From NCBI GenBank assembly GCA_963969395.1, contig OZ017797.1, positions 6,510,001-6,574,000 of the forward strand: 64,000 nucleotides of DNA, written 5' to 3'. The DNA comes from Pseudoscleropodium purum (taxonomy: Eukaryota; Streptophyta; Bryopsida; Hypnales; Brachytheciaceae). Every line of letters begins with the position of its first letter. Positions within the stretch are counted from its first letter, which is position 1. Position numbers and translations under genes: made by a program. Below, piece by piece: positions 36,531 through 48,700 of this stretch. The notes under the pieces are model-generated. The model was given only the letters and a program-made list of their open reading frames with translations, was not told the DNA's origin and searched no databases.

Positions 36531-37551
36531 TCTGATTATTATCATTCTCCCGCTCTCAAACTGAAAATGCTGCCTCCATGTTGAATTTGGGCGTTGAGAG
36601 CCATGCTGGGGCTGAACAGAACGTGCTATTTATGTAAAGGGGAATACACTAGCTTGTCCACTGCGCTAAAAGAGCAACATGAATACGAATAGGCATATGC
36701 CGGTTCAAGAGTTTTATTGGAGGAACAGACATATTTGGATGTCAGTGCTCAACCTGACTCCACTTGGAGAGCTCTAAATGAATTCGGGGACTCTCGGCGA
36801 ATGGTTCGTGTCAATGACATGATGATACAGAGCCTTTTGAAGTAATTGCATTCTTCTATCAAGTAGACGGAAACCTAAACTCAAAGATCTCAAAGAGAGA
36901 AAATTCTGACGGGCACATATTTGAGCACTGCATGGAGTTGCAACTGCAATTTGTTTGCTGTTGTTTTGTACTGTCTTGCACAATTTTGTAGGATTGGTTG
37001 ATGCAGTGTTTTCTTAAACCCAAGGTTCCAATACTGTATCTACTGCACTGCTCTTTGAAGTGGTCAGAGAAGCTCTTCAAGATTGTCTCCTTCTCGGAAG
37101 TAAGTTCTTGACGTAGTAAGGGAGATCCAGCAATTTTGGTTCCTGAAGAGTTATTGATTTTTGTAACCTCATTAACACAACTGCTTGGGTTCAATTTGGA
37201 TGACCATTTGCAAATTCTTATATTTTGTAAATTTATTGATGACTAGAATTTTTAGTTTTTTTGTTGTGCTTTACAAAGGCTGTCGATCATTTTTTCAACT
37301 AATTTAATTCTTTGGATAGTAAAACAAGCTACACCAAAAGCAATTGTACCCTGCTATAGAAAAAGAGGGCCTTACCTTGCAATTCTTGCTTTGTTATTTG
37401 TTCATTTGATACCAAATTGGACACAACACACTAGTTGTCTCTTCACAATATTGTCCCCAATTTGTAGGGTGAATTCTAAATTAAGTATGGATACATCCAT
37501 TTGCTAAGGTTTGGTAAGAGAATAATGGATGTGATATTAGAGAATATAATA
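36531..37551. other. 3' flank of the F-box gene
   Basis: Moderate-GC sequence that probably includes the 3' untranslated region. The 111-codon minus-strand open frame at 36859-37194 has no family resemblance and is not called. Confidence 0.4.
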
Positions 37552-38948
37552 TTAACCCCTAAAGGACCAAGTGTTGGTTTAGTGGACACTTGAAAACTTG
37601 GGTAGGGTCCTACAAGGTCAATTTTGGTCAAATGTTTACAAATTTTTTTGACAAGGTGTGAACATGTACTTCTTTGGTTGAATATAACTTTTTTCAATTA
37701 GGTGCCTTGCATTAGGGGAGATTTTTCAGGTTGTAAAGGGTCATTTTGGGCTTGTTCTCGTTGTTGTTCCCCGCATCGAAGGGGTATGGCTGACTGTTAG
37801 GAAAAAAAATTCAAATTTTTTTTTAATTCTTTTAATGCAAAAGAAGTAAAATAAATGAAATAAAATAAAAATGATGCAACACTCTCTAGACCATGTCGAA
37901 TTGTGTTGTTAGTCCTCATCAACTTTATAGGTGTCTATATTATAAAAACCTTCTATGATTATAGTGTAACTATAATGTAGGTAACTATATTATAGGTGTT
38001 TATAATATAAGCACCTTAAATGATTGTAGTATATCTATTTACATATATGCTCAAAGCTCACATACTCACATTTTCATACTAACATACTAGCACTGTTGGC
38101 ATGTTTGCAACTAATAAAATACAACATACAATTGTCCAAAAAAAACTTTAGTTTTCAAATTACATTCTACGATGAATTATTCTTTATTAGCTATGTTTGG
38201 ATAGTTTCAAGAAAAAAACATTTTCTTTTGTATTCATGCCCTATTATCTTGTAATCTATAAATACAAAGTTTTCAAAAGAATTCTCTCTAACTTTTTACC
38301 ATTTGGATTCCAAATAAAAAATTTCTTCATTGCACAAGAAATCATGAAAAAATGAGGAGTTTTGTCAAGGAGTTATGAGCAATTTTATTTTGTAGGCAAT
38401 AAAGGTAGAATAAACATATGAAGTTATCTTTTACTCTTAATTTTGAAAATTACTTAATAATATAATCAAAATAAAGGATATTAATTATCTGCTAGAACAT
38501 TTTCACTTTTGGAATTAATACTTTTGAATTTGCTGAAAAGTTATTACATATTTGTTAGTTTTTTCTTTCATTTAGTGCCATCCTTCCACTTTACAATTTT
38601 TTTTAAGTTGAATATCAAAAATTTAGGAATTAAAATTTATTACGTAATTTTTCAATCAATTTTTCAACTCAGAACTAAATTGCACAAGTTTTAGGACATA
38701 TGAGTTTTTTTTTCTAAAAATGTTGAAAGATAAGACTTCACCTTTTGTAATGGCTAGAAAAGCCTACATATTGAAGTTTAGGCACATCGAACTTGCAATC
38801 TTTGGAGATATTTGTTCAAAAATTTGGGATGATGTATTTGAACAAGTTCACAAAAGTATAATGTGATTGGATTTGTTAAAAAATAAATATTGATGAAGAT
38901 TTTGAAGCAATTCCAAGCCTCTAAACATGTTAGTCCTTTTGGGTTTAA
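37552..38948. mobile_element. Longer TTAA-flanked element (copy h)
   Basis: TTAA at 37552-37555 is followed by CCCCTAAAGGACCAAGTG. TTAA at 38945-38948 is preceded by CATGTTAGTCCTTTTGGGT, whose complement ACCCAAAAGGACTAACATG matches the left end at most positions. The 1389-bp interior is AT-rich without a gene and includes a stretch of repeated TATAGGTGT.TATA words near 37930-38040. Confidence 0.45.
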
Positions 38949-39165
38949 TAATGTTATATATTTGTAGCCTCATTACAATCATCTACTTTGATGAAAAGAA
39001 GAAAGAAACTTAGTAGTGGAATGGTGGTTCCTTTAAATATAAGTGCTATGACTTGGTCAATTTGTTTTTACTTGTTGCAATGGTAGACTAAATATTTTGC
39101 CCCCCTCCAAAAAAAATGTAAGTTAATGAGTAAATATGTGCAATGACCAAAGGAACCACAATGGG

Positions 39166-39816
39166 TTCACCTCTAAATGCCCAAGGCTTGGTTTGAGCTT
39201 CTTGGAATTTGCGCTAAATTGAGCAAAATGACAACATTTTCAGAAGTTGCATCATTTAAAAAAAAATTATAACCGCACAAATTCAAATTAGACATGTTAG
39301 AGATCTCATAGGAAAAGAAAACACAACAATATCACTCAGGGAGTGAAAGATTATAATGTTTGACCATAAGGGTGTTAAAATTGCAAAAGTAATGTGAAGT
39401 CTTTCAATCCTCTTTTTTCAAGTCAAATCTAAAAATTTGGTGACCAAAAAAATATGAGGTTGAAGGGTCTAACATGTATAACTCCAATCAATTTATGGCT
39501 TCTTAAAATCTACTTTATAATTTTTTAAATGAATTTTGAATGTGATTTTTCTCTAGGATCTTGTATATTTGAGGCTCATTTCCAAGAGTTCTCAACACTT
39601 TGGAAAGTCAAGATTGCAATGGGTATTCTTTCACAAAATCTTGGATAGAAAAATCACTATCATTGATTTCAAGTTTGTATTTTTGATACTAAGATTATAC
39701 TTAAAGAAGAACTTTCCAAAAATATAAACTACTAAAAATAGCAACTTGGTAAGGTTTTATTTAACTTCAAAGTTTTGCAAACACCAGATTTTGGTGCCTC
39801 GGGCAGTTAGGGTTAA
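39166..39816. mobile_element. Possible TTAA-type element (copy f)
   Basis: The left end CCTCTAAATGCCCAAGG follows TTCA (39166-39169). The right end is CCTCGGGCAGTTAGGG followed by TTAA (39813-39816); its complement CCCTAACTGCCCGAGG resembles the left end. The 643-bp interior has no gene. It ends about 200 bp before the ZNG1-like start codon. Confidence 0.4.
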
Positions 39817-40022
39817 TATGCTACTTTAGTAGGATAAATAAATTAGTGAAGCACCTACTTTCAATACTTTCAATGAGAGGGTTTTCGAAAACTCGAATGA
39901 ATTAGGGTTTGTGCACTAAACCCTGCACGCTCTGTTTCCCCCAGAAAGATCACCCTTCTCTCAACGATTGCTCCCGTTGCTTCTATTGTCACAAAATTCT
40001 GGAACTCCGACATCCCTCACCC

Positions 40023-43000
40023 ATGGACGACGACGACGCTCCTCTCGCAGTTCCGCTCTTCCAAAACCCACCCGAAATTCCAACAGAAAATGAACATTCT
40101 CTGGCGGAGAGTGCAAGGCAAGGAGTGACGAAATCCGATGGGCAAGCTGTGGCGGTGGGGATCACCATGATCACAGGCTACTTGGGAGCTGGAAAAACAA
40201 CGGTGAGTGGCCCGAAATCTCATGAAGGTATTCTTTTGTTTAGGGTTTTCTGTTTTAATCGCAATTTTCTGACGAATTTTGGGTGAATTTTGTCTGCAGT
40301 TAGTCAATTACATATTGAATGAGAAGCATGGTCGAAGAATAGCAGTGATCTTGAACGAGTTCGGAGATGAGCTGGGGATCGAGAAGGCGATGGTGAATGA
40401 TGGAGATGGCGGGGCACTGGTGGAGGAGTGGGTGGAGTTGGGAAATGGGTGTGTGTGTTGTAGTGTCAAGCATAGCTTCGTGCAAGCTCTTGAACAATTG
40501 CTGGAGCGACGGGAAAAGTAAGCGTTGTGTCTATAATATGATTTCGTGGGGAGGTACTAAAGTGGATTAGGTATTGTCAATGTATTGTGACAGTGGATAG
40601 TATGATTTGGGGAGAGTAATTTAAGGTAATTAAACCTAATTGCAACCCCTGCCTTATTGTATCACTATCTACACCCCATCTTCACCATCTTGATTTGAGA
40701 ACCTAAATCTAGAGTGGCACAAATCTTATAAGACAAGAATAGATTTAGGTTCTCAAATAAAGAGGGGCATAGATAGTGACACAATTAGGTGGGTTTTGCA
40801 ATTAGGTGTACTTACCTTAGATCTGTTGAGAGATCAATTTGAGTACAAGAGCCGAATTTTGTTGAGATCAAGTTTTTCTCACTCAATGATTTGGATGATT
40901 TCATATGCAATCGTTGAAAGGGGGAGGTTGTGGAGTGCTATGGAAGGGACTGTAGACATCTCCATTTCTATACAGGATTAGCGGTCACTGACATTTAGCC
41001 AAGTCATGCTTCTACCTTATTTGCTAATTTAAGGCAACCAAGGGAATTACTATTAGAAGAGATGAATTGCTGTTGGTAACAGGGGGTCACTATAGAAGAC
41101 GGGATCAGGTTTCGAATGGTTTTAGTGTCCCCTGTTTTATCTGTTTTATGTTCGTTTTCTATGAAATTTTTGCTGAGATTTCGTTCGATTTATGATTTGC
41201 TTGTTATTGAAAATGTTGACGACTCATTTTTCAGGTTCGATCATATAATATTGGAAACAACTGGGCTTGCGAATCCTGGCCCGGTTGCTGCCGTTCTTTG
41301 GGTTGATGATCAACTTGAATCCTCTGTTCATCTGGACTCAATAGTTACGGTATATTTTGAATGCCCGTCATAATTCAATCATCACAAGCTTTGGGAACTT
41401 AACTCCTAAAAGATTTCATGGTTTGACCAATTCCATTGATTATTCTGTGAAAAATGTAATTCAAATGCGTTCAAATTAATTTCATAAGAATCATGATAAC
41501 ATTGCGTGTATTGGTGAAAACGTGGACATATACAATAAGATTGATTACACTCGCAACCTTCAGTTTATTCTCAACCGCAGTACCTTATGCAATGGAGGCT
41601 TCTTAGATTCTACTCTTCTTTGGATTCTTCAAGTAAGCAGGATAATATGGCACCAAGTGCCTTGACTGGATAAATATTTTAGTAGGTGATGTCACTCATT
41701 ATCACCACGCTATTTATTCCGCAAGAATACGAGACAGCATTACCCAGTCCCTTGAAATGCTCGTATTTTGAACATGATGTGGGCTGGCAGGTTGTAGATG
41801 CCAGGAACTTGAAGCAACAACTCGCAGATACACGGGAAAATGGGGCAGTGAATGAAGCGTACCTTCAGATTGCATTTGCGGTAGGGGTCTCATCTCTTGT
41901 GAATGTTTTTCCATATCATTAATGTACCTGAATGACAATTTTTTCTTGGTATACATTGACCTATTAAGAATTGATAGGGTCTGGGATACAGGATGTGGTG
42001 CTTCTTAACAAGGTTGACCTTGTAACTGGAGGTTCAACAGAAGTGGAGGACTTGGAAGCTCAGATTCATAAGATCAACGGATTAGTGAAAATTGTTCGCT
42101 CTGAGCGTTGTCAAGTGGACCTCAAGGATGTATTTGAGCTCAGGGCATATAAAGCCCAGGTACAGTCGTCTCTTCCTAGGTGGATTTGTTGCAGTCCAAA
42201 CAACCCTTTCTTTAGTGTTTCTTGCAGGTTCTGAAACTTCTGATTGAGTATCTAATCCTTCTCTTGTGAATGTGCACAGCCTTCTGCAGATGTTGAGATA
42301 CTTTTGCAACTGGATGAACGGGATGTTCACGATCGTATGGTGGGCACTGTCAGCTTCTCTGCATTTGAAGCTGCTAATCTGGACAAAGTAATTGTTGCTC
42401 CACTTCATTTCTATGGTGTCGATAATGAGAGTCATGATATCGGTCTGGCGATACATGGAAACTCCTTTAATTCTCACATGGTCCCGAAGTTCATTCACAT
42501 GTTTTAGTCATTGCAAAGAAACATACATGTATTATTTGATGGATTAAAACATCCCTATTGATCTGGTGACAGGTGAATGACTGGCTTGGGGATCTCTTGT
42601 GGGAAGGAGGAACGGAATCTGAAATCTATCGCATGAAGGGTGCCTTTAATATTCAGGGGTCTGACAACATGTTTATGCTTCAGGTAGCATTCCAAACCAA
42701 CACATGCTTACTCTTCTGTGAGAGCTGCAACTAGTGGGACTATCTTATATACAGTTATGAATGAGTTGAACACCCTTAAATGTGTGTATAGCCTGTATTT
42801 CCGCTAAAGTGTTCTCACACGTTATGTTTTCTCGTTTATTGTTATTACTGCGATGGTTCATCCTTTTGAACTAGACTTGATTATTACTTTCAAGTTCTCA
42901 TATGTTTGGGCTGTGGATTCAACTCTCTGCATGTTAAGAGAAATTATCCAATCTTTCAAAGAGTGTAAGCCTAGCATATGTTTGAGACTGCTCCCGTTGC

Positions 43001-43436
43001 CGATACAAACGGAATTTATTGGAGACTTTTTTTTCGAGGTCTTAATCATGCACTTTATTGTGTGCAAATGCAGGCTGTTCGTGACCTATATGAGATTGTT
43101 CCTACTCGATCTTGGAGGCCGGATGAGAGGCGAAGGACGCAAATAGTCTTCATAGGTGTGGCCTGCTTTCAACGTGTACCCTCGATTCTCATGTTTAAGT
43201 GCTGTATTCATGTTGTCAGCCTTCCATTTACTGTTAAGTGTGTCTTGCACTTCAATATTGGAAATTACTCTGCTAAGGTTTCTTAGATTATAGCACTAGA
43301 CAAATCCTTCAATCTCCTCACTTGGAAAGTATCAAGATTCAGTTACCTTTGATACCAATCTGAGCTTAGCTGTGGTTGTGCAGGAAAGAATCTGAAGAAA
43401 GACGTTTTGTTGGAGTCTTTCAAGACATGTCTTTAG
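40023..43436 (+). CDS. ZNG1: ZNG1-like CobW-family zinc chaperone GTPase
   Basis: Nine coding exons: 40023-40202, 40300-40517, 41235-41349, 41791-41880, 41992-42159, 42280-42387, 42573-42683, 43074-43155, 43384-43436; 374 aa, all phases consistent. Walker A GYLGAGKTT is at residues 52-60, the metal-binding CxCC motif (GNGCVCC) at 108-114, ETTGLANPGPVA in exon 3, and the guanine-specificity NKVD at 207-210. The C-terminal CobW domain ends IGKNLKKDVLLESF, close to the animal CBWD/ZNG1 ending. This family passes zinc to methionine aminopeptidase 1 using GTP hydrolysis. The first Met in good context (ACCCATGG) was chosen; there is no organelle transit-like leader. The acidic start DDDDAPLAVPL lies where ZNG1 proteins have a CPELVP motif, but the Cys is absent. 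Confidence 0.93.
40622..40819. mobile_element. Foldback MITE in intron 2 of the ZNG1-like gene
   Basis: The 198-bp element has long imperfect inverted arms. The left arm starts TAAGGTAATTAAACCTAATTG and the right arm, complemented, TAAGGTAAGTACACCTAATTG. Pairing continues inward through CACTATCTA and TTGAGAACCTAAATCTA. The target duplication is not clear. It lies wholly in the intron and does not disturb the exons. Confidence 0.65.
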
Positions 43437-44452
43437 CATCTTTCAGTGTAGTTGCTACTGCATGCTTGCTTTTGCTCTTTCTTTGCATCCAATTTTTACT
43501 TTTGTTTTACATAGGATTATATGTTTCATTGTGAGCACCATTTTGTGACCTGGTAGAACCTGTGTAGGTACTGGCGATGGCTTTGTATATTACCGGTGTT
43601 CATTTTTCAATGTTTACCTTATTTGGACCCTGTTGTGTATCTGTTGGAGCCTGTGCTAGAGATAATACATCACATCACTTTTCCAAAGTTGTTGGACAAA
43701 GCAAATTGGCAATGACGTCTTAAATGTACACAATAGGTCATGCCCAGTGGCTTCTGTCCTATGTAGAAATGCAAATGATCTGTCAGCTATACCTTGAGGT
43801 CCTACAGAGATGACATTAAGTTAGTTGAAGTGTACTTAATCTGTGCAACTTAACATCATGGTCCTACTGACAGTGGGCACAACGAGTTCTTGGTAACCAG
43901 GAGTCTCCCATTTTCATTCAAGTGCTGGACGAGACATAGGAGCAATATGAGATCTTCAAACACGTTACGCTAATTACCTACAGGGTCACAGTGCCAGCCA
44001 ATTACTAAGAAATGATCCATGCATAATAGCTGTAAAGCCAAAGCACCTTTGTCAAATTATTCAACTCAACCTCAAGCTAAGAATTCATCACCATCGTGCC
44101 AAAATTTGTGATTTTCCTCTAATAAGCTCAACTGTAAGTGCTTGAATTATTTGACCTTCGGTGCATTCAGGATGCACTCCGGTATGTCATTCAGTTGTAA
44201 CAAGGTTCTCCGATTGTCTCTTGGCAGCAAATCAGTAATTGCAGTTCATGAAAAGCTGATGCTTCTTTTTATTTTTTCTAACAAACCACTAATTGCAGCT
44301 CAATGCTCGGCTCATGAATTACTAATGCCTCTTCTTAAATATTTTGGTGACTCCGTAAATACAGCTCAACACTCCGCTCATGAAATACTAAGTTAATGCC
44401 TCTTTCCAATAGTGCCCAACTTATTGTATACCTCATCTAGTAAAAAAATCAC
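43437..44452. other. Convergent 3' region between the ZNG1-like and ACP6-like genes
   Basis: This 1-kb interval lies between two convergent stop codons and should hold both 3' untranslated regions. At 44225-44410 a degenerate repeat of about 65 bp occurs three times (words TAATTGCAGCTCA, CGGCTCATGAA, TAATGCCTCTT). No other gene was recognised. Confidence 0.45.
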
Positions 44453-47400
44453 TTAAGCTAAGATGCGGTTGGGCGTTGGTGGTGTGATGTCTGAGACATC
44501 CTGGCACCTACTGCAGAATTCCGTCTCGGAGAGACTAGACCAATCAGTTACTTGACAAAACTCATCAAAAGATAGGAAGACTTTCTTGGGTGCACCGTCG
44601 ACTCGAGAGATGGGAACAGCAACCTCTACGCGGTCAAAAAGGACGCGGACAAAGTGTTCACCGTCCTGGGAGCGCCACAACTCAACACATATTGAGGATG
44701 TGTAACCGGGCCATTCTGGCCAGGGCACGCCGATTGCCACTGCATTCAAAGGTTCACAAACGAATTCATTAGGAATTTTAAATTTCTTCAAGAAGTTCAC
44801 AACACAGCATCCTTGAAAGGAACTGCTAACACCCTGGGTCCATCTTCTAATTCGAGGAAGAATCAGGATGTCCAAGATGCTCTGATTCTTTGACATCTTC
44901 CTCAGGCATAAATCCTCTCATTCCTTGAGTTCAAGAATGAAAACATTGTTTCTCAGCTGAATAATATAGGCATAGCGTAGTAAATGCCAAGCACAATGCA
45001 ACTCCCATTAAAAGGATGCGTGGTCAACATTGCTTAAGAATATTTCCAAATATAACTGTGCAATGGACTCCGTACTAAACTGTTTGAAAAGATTGATTGC
45101 CATGTTTGATTCTTAAACCCTTTAGGAGTTAAAAAATTGATCTGTGAGCAATGATGATTACCTGAAAGCGGCATGATGGTGACGTCGTGACCTGAGTATA
45201 AATAAAGGGAAGGGCGGCGCGCTGAGGATTGAGAGATGTTAACACGATCAAGTAAAGCTTCTTTCAACTCCCTAACCAGCCTGCCTATGGACAATTGCAA
45301 CACGTCTCTATCCTGTCATAGCATGGCAACAACAATTAAAAGCTTTGCATAAAACAATGGATGTGAAACTGGGACTACTAAAGGATACACTGTTGTAGAT
45401 CACATCGTAATGTTGCATACTACTGAATGATGCGAACGCTGCTAGACATGCAGAAAGTCACAGAAATTATTTTAATGTCGAGATCTTTGCGATCTCGAGA
45501 TGTAGTTTACCTGATATGATGCAGCATAGTCTTTTGCAAGCAATGATCGAACAGCCGTAATATTTTCCTCAGAAACTCCCTCTGGTAAGGCATCACCGTG
45601 GAACCTTCCGCATTCAAATGTATCCACAGCCTACCATAACAAAATAAGCTTAAGTTAGAGTTTTTCAGGAAGAAATTTTCGTCGATTCAAGCAAAATCTC
45701 ATTATCAGTTTTAAGCGAGCCTAATTCATGATAGAGTCTCTTTTGCATGAACTGGAGTCTCAAAGGGAATTACCGTTATCCATGGGAAACCTGCACCGTC
45801 CATGGACATCAAAAATCCTGGATCGTCAAGGACAAGCCCCAATCCCCGAGTCATTGCGGCTTGCATGCCCTTAAAGTTCTCTCGCCAATTAACTCCGTCA
45901 TCCCCAACAGCTCTCTTAATGGCCGTCCAAACTTGCTCCCACTTTTTGCGAAGACTACAGATATATCGTTACGTTATATCAATAGGCTTTCCAATAATTT
46001 CCAAAGCATCGAACTTCAGCACTAACATGTAATATTAGACGAGGCGTGATTGTTAAGGAATGCATACCGAGGGCAGTACTCATTGTGGTAGAGATTTTCG
46101 TCCTTCGCCTCTCGACAAGTGAAGGGGATAGAGCCTGCAGCCTCCGAAGACTCCAATAATCCCTCCAACAAAAACCAGGCTGCTCCCATCCAACAGCAGA
46201 TAAGACAGTAAGTCGCACAATACAGAAAAAACAAAAACAAAAACATCAACCAAAAACTAAAACATATGGGCTGACAGTACGAAAACAGACGTGAAAATGC
46301 AACATCCAACAACAATTCTTCAGTGCAGAAACGTACATAGTCTTAAATTTCAAGAAAGAACAGGGTTTTCCATAAAATCAGACTATTTCAGGAACTCTTA
46401 GACATCATAAAAAGAGTCTTTCCTATGTATCATGAGGATGATTTCTTTACGATGTTGTTTAAAAGTTCCTGAATCAATCTAATTTCACGGAAAACAAAGT
46501 TCATAGTAGGCAGTGATCATAGTGAGACATACCAGTGAGAGTGGTGCGGAGGAAGTTGGTTGTTCGCAAGCTAACAAAATTCTCAGGAGCTTCCCGAAAG
46601 TTCAATTTCTCATTCGATTTCCTGAACTCGGGTAAGTAGTGCTCTCTCAACCACACACCCAGATTCCTTGCCTGCTCCGCTCCTGTTCAAAACAACTTCA
46701 ATAAGAACTAATTTCTTGACCAATACCGGTAATCAAGTCAAATGTCATGTGACTCTCCTCCAGAATCCCATGTGAAGCTTCCAACCATCTGAGCCTCAGA
46801 AGGACCAAGGATTCATGGTTACCAAACAACCAATCATATTGTTAATATTGTCAAAAACATAATTCAGGTGGATCCAGATTTATATCACCAGAATCAGTGA
46901 AGATCTTTGCATGCATTTGTCAAAAAAAAAGAATTAAAATTGGACAAAGAACGTTTTCAGACAACCTGCCCAAAACATGAGGCCCAATTTCGCATTTCTG
47001 ATCCTCGATCCAAGGGTTAAATCACACTTCCAATCCATCAAAAAAACTGATACCATTGCTAGGGTTTCACTTTTCAAACATGCTGTGCAACACAAAGGGA
47101 ATGTGTGTTCATAATTCAGCTTGTGAAAGATCAATTACTGTAGCTTACCCTTGGTAGTGAGAAGCCCCCATGGAAACTTCTGTGGGAAGTACACCCGATT
47201 ACGCAACGCAGCAGGAACCTCCTGGATGCGGCTTGTCCACAGCTCAGTCTGAGCTTTTGCCTCCCCAAGAGGTGTGGGTGACCGATCCCCATGTCTGCAG
47301 AACACATGAACCTACACAAGGAAAAACCCTACACAACACCATGAGCTTCGATCCAAAACCCTACCAAAACCCGACAAGCACATATCATCACCTCATCTAG

Positions 47401-47800
47401 TCATCTCCCACCATCTTCCATAATTCCCACTGTTAAGGCACAACTACCCAATTGTAAGTCATACCTAACTACAAAACCCTAAAAAATTCTACACATCCAT
47501 TCTGAGGATGTCGGTTTTAGGTCATCTATCCATTCTCAAACTTTGAACCCTGCTAACTTTCGCATCCAGCGTCCAATTAAGGCATACTTTGGTGCACCAG
47601 CGTCCCCTTGCAATCCTTAACAAAAATCAATAAAAACTAAATAACGCGGGGTAGAAAACTTCATCACCCTAATTAATGACGACAACGGACGTGTAGGAAA
47701 GTGGACATACAGCAAAGTGCAGATGAATCTACATGATTTTGAGAGAATTGGAGGTGGGTAAGGTGAGATTTCTGACCTCGAGAAGCTCAAGGTTGTCCAT
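44453..47800 (-). CDS. Histidine acid phosphatase, ACP6-like
   Basis: Eight coding exons on the minus strand: 47777-47800, 47149-47311, 46533-46682, 46068-46179, 45774-45954, 45511-45630, 45162-45312, 44453-44739; 395 aa with all phases consistent. The catalytic motif RHGDRSPT is at residues 14-21 (His15 the phosphate-accepting nucleophile) and the proton-donor motif SGHDVTIMPL has His292-Asp293. RTTNFLRTTLT, NEYCPRLRKKWE and WPEWPGYTSSICVELW follow the order seen in lysophosphatidic acid phosphatase type 6. The likely reaction is hydrolysis of a phosphate monoester, perhaps lysophosphatidate; the substrate is inferred. The first exon encodes only 8 residues. An in-frame stop lies upstream with no other Met, so there is no signal or transit peptide in this model. 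It converges on the ZNG1-like gene. Confidence 0.92.
46395..46487. repeat. Intronic copy of a short dispersed repeat
   Basis: This segment in the third intron of the phosphatase gene matches 58854-58964: CTCTTAGACATCA, CTTTCCTATGT, and AAAGTTCCTGAATCAATCTA. Both copies run in the same direction. The type is unknown. Confidence 0.5.
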
Positions 47801-48099
47801 CAGCTTGAGTGCAGATGCAAATGCAGATGTGAATGCGGAGTACTCTGCAAAACGTTGATGGTAGAGAGAAGGTTTGGTGGGTCTTTGATGATAACTTAGT
47901 CGTAATCTGCTTCGTCTGGAAGTCGTTCACAGTTCCACTGCACTTGGCTTTTGCTTTTTTCAAGCACTTTTTCCTCCCGAAGAGCCTAATTGGTAAAAAT
48001 GTGGTTGTTTTGTGTTTGTTTTTTCTTTGGCACACAACTGAATGAAGTTCATTTCAACAGCGAATAAAAAATAAAAACAACACGTGGAGGCTGTCTAGA

Positions 48100-48700
48100 C
48101 AACAATAAGATTTATAGGCAACAATCTATACATCCTTACATTAAATTAGATTGTTTGATTTGTTGGCTATATTCATTGCACAAAAGACTAAAGTAGAAAC
48201 ACTCAAAACCGTCCGTTTAAGGAATTCACCACATTTGGAGGTATTTTTTTAAATAATATTTTTGTAGTATTAGCGAGTGAAAATCATAAATATTAAAAAA
48301 AATTATATATTTTTTGGATATAGTATGTATTTTCTAAGATTTTTTCAAAGTTGCGGGTCTCTATCCTACTAGATCTATCTTGTAGGTGCACCCAAATCTG
48401 AACCTTGAAAAAATCAGCTCTTAACAAATCAAAATTCATAATGTATCTTATACATGCGTCAACCAATAAGAATCAAACATTTGGAGGACGTATTCATATA
48501 AATGGAGGGATACTTTAATGGCATTCTACTAGACAAGGAATAGATACAAGGACAGGAATAGGTGTTTTCACCTTACAGGATTAATTTTATAATTTTTGAA
48601 TTGGAGTTTCCAAATCTTATCTACAACCACATTTATATTGTACAACATTATTAGGGTTTGGTTGGAAGGAGGGGCCCACTAATTGGATCCCCCTTCTTTG
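48100..48700. other. Intergenic stretch upstream of the phosphatase gene
   Basis: The part nearest the gene (47801-48100) probably holds its promoter and leader. No TATA box was clear enough to place. Beyond it the DNA is AT-rich with nothing recognised. Confidence 0.3.

Noticed and set aside
36859..37194. 111-codon minus-strand open frame downstream of the F-box gene
   Set aside because: It lies in the probable 3' flank, without family resemblance or supporting splice signals.
40796..40981. 61-codon plus-strand open frame
   Set aside because: It lies inside intron 2 of the ZNG1-like gene and overlaps the right arm of the foldback MITE.
41971..41991. Earlier acceptor for exon 5 of the ZNG1-like gene (AG at 41976-41977)
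   Set aside because: It shifts the reading frame; the acceptor ending at 41991 keeps frame and gives the expected IAFA-DVVLLNKVD junction.
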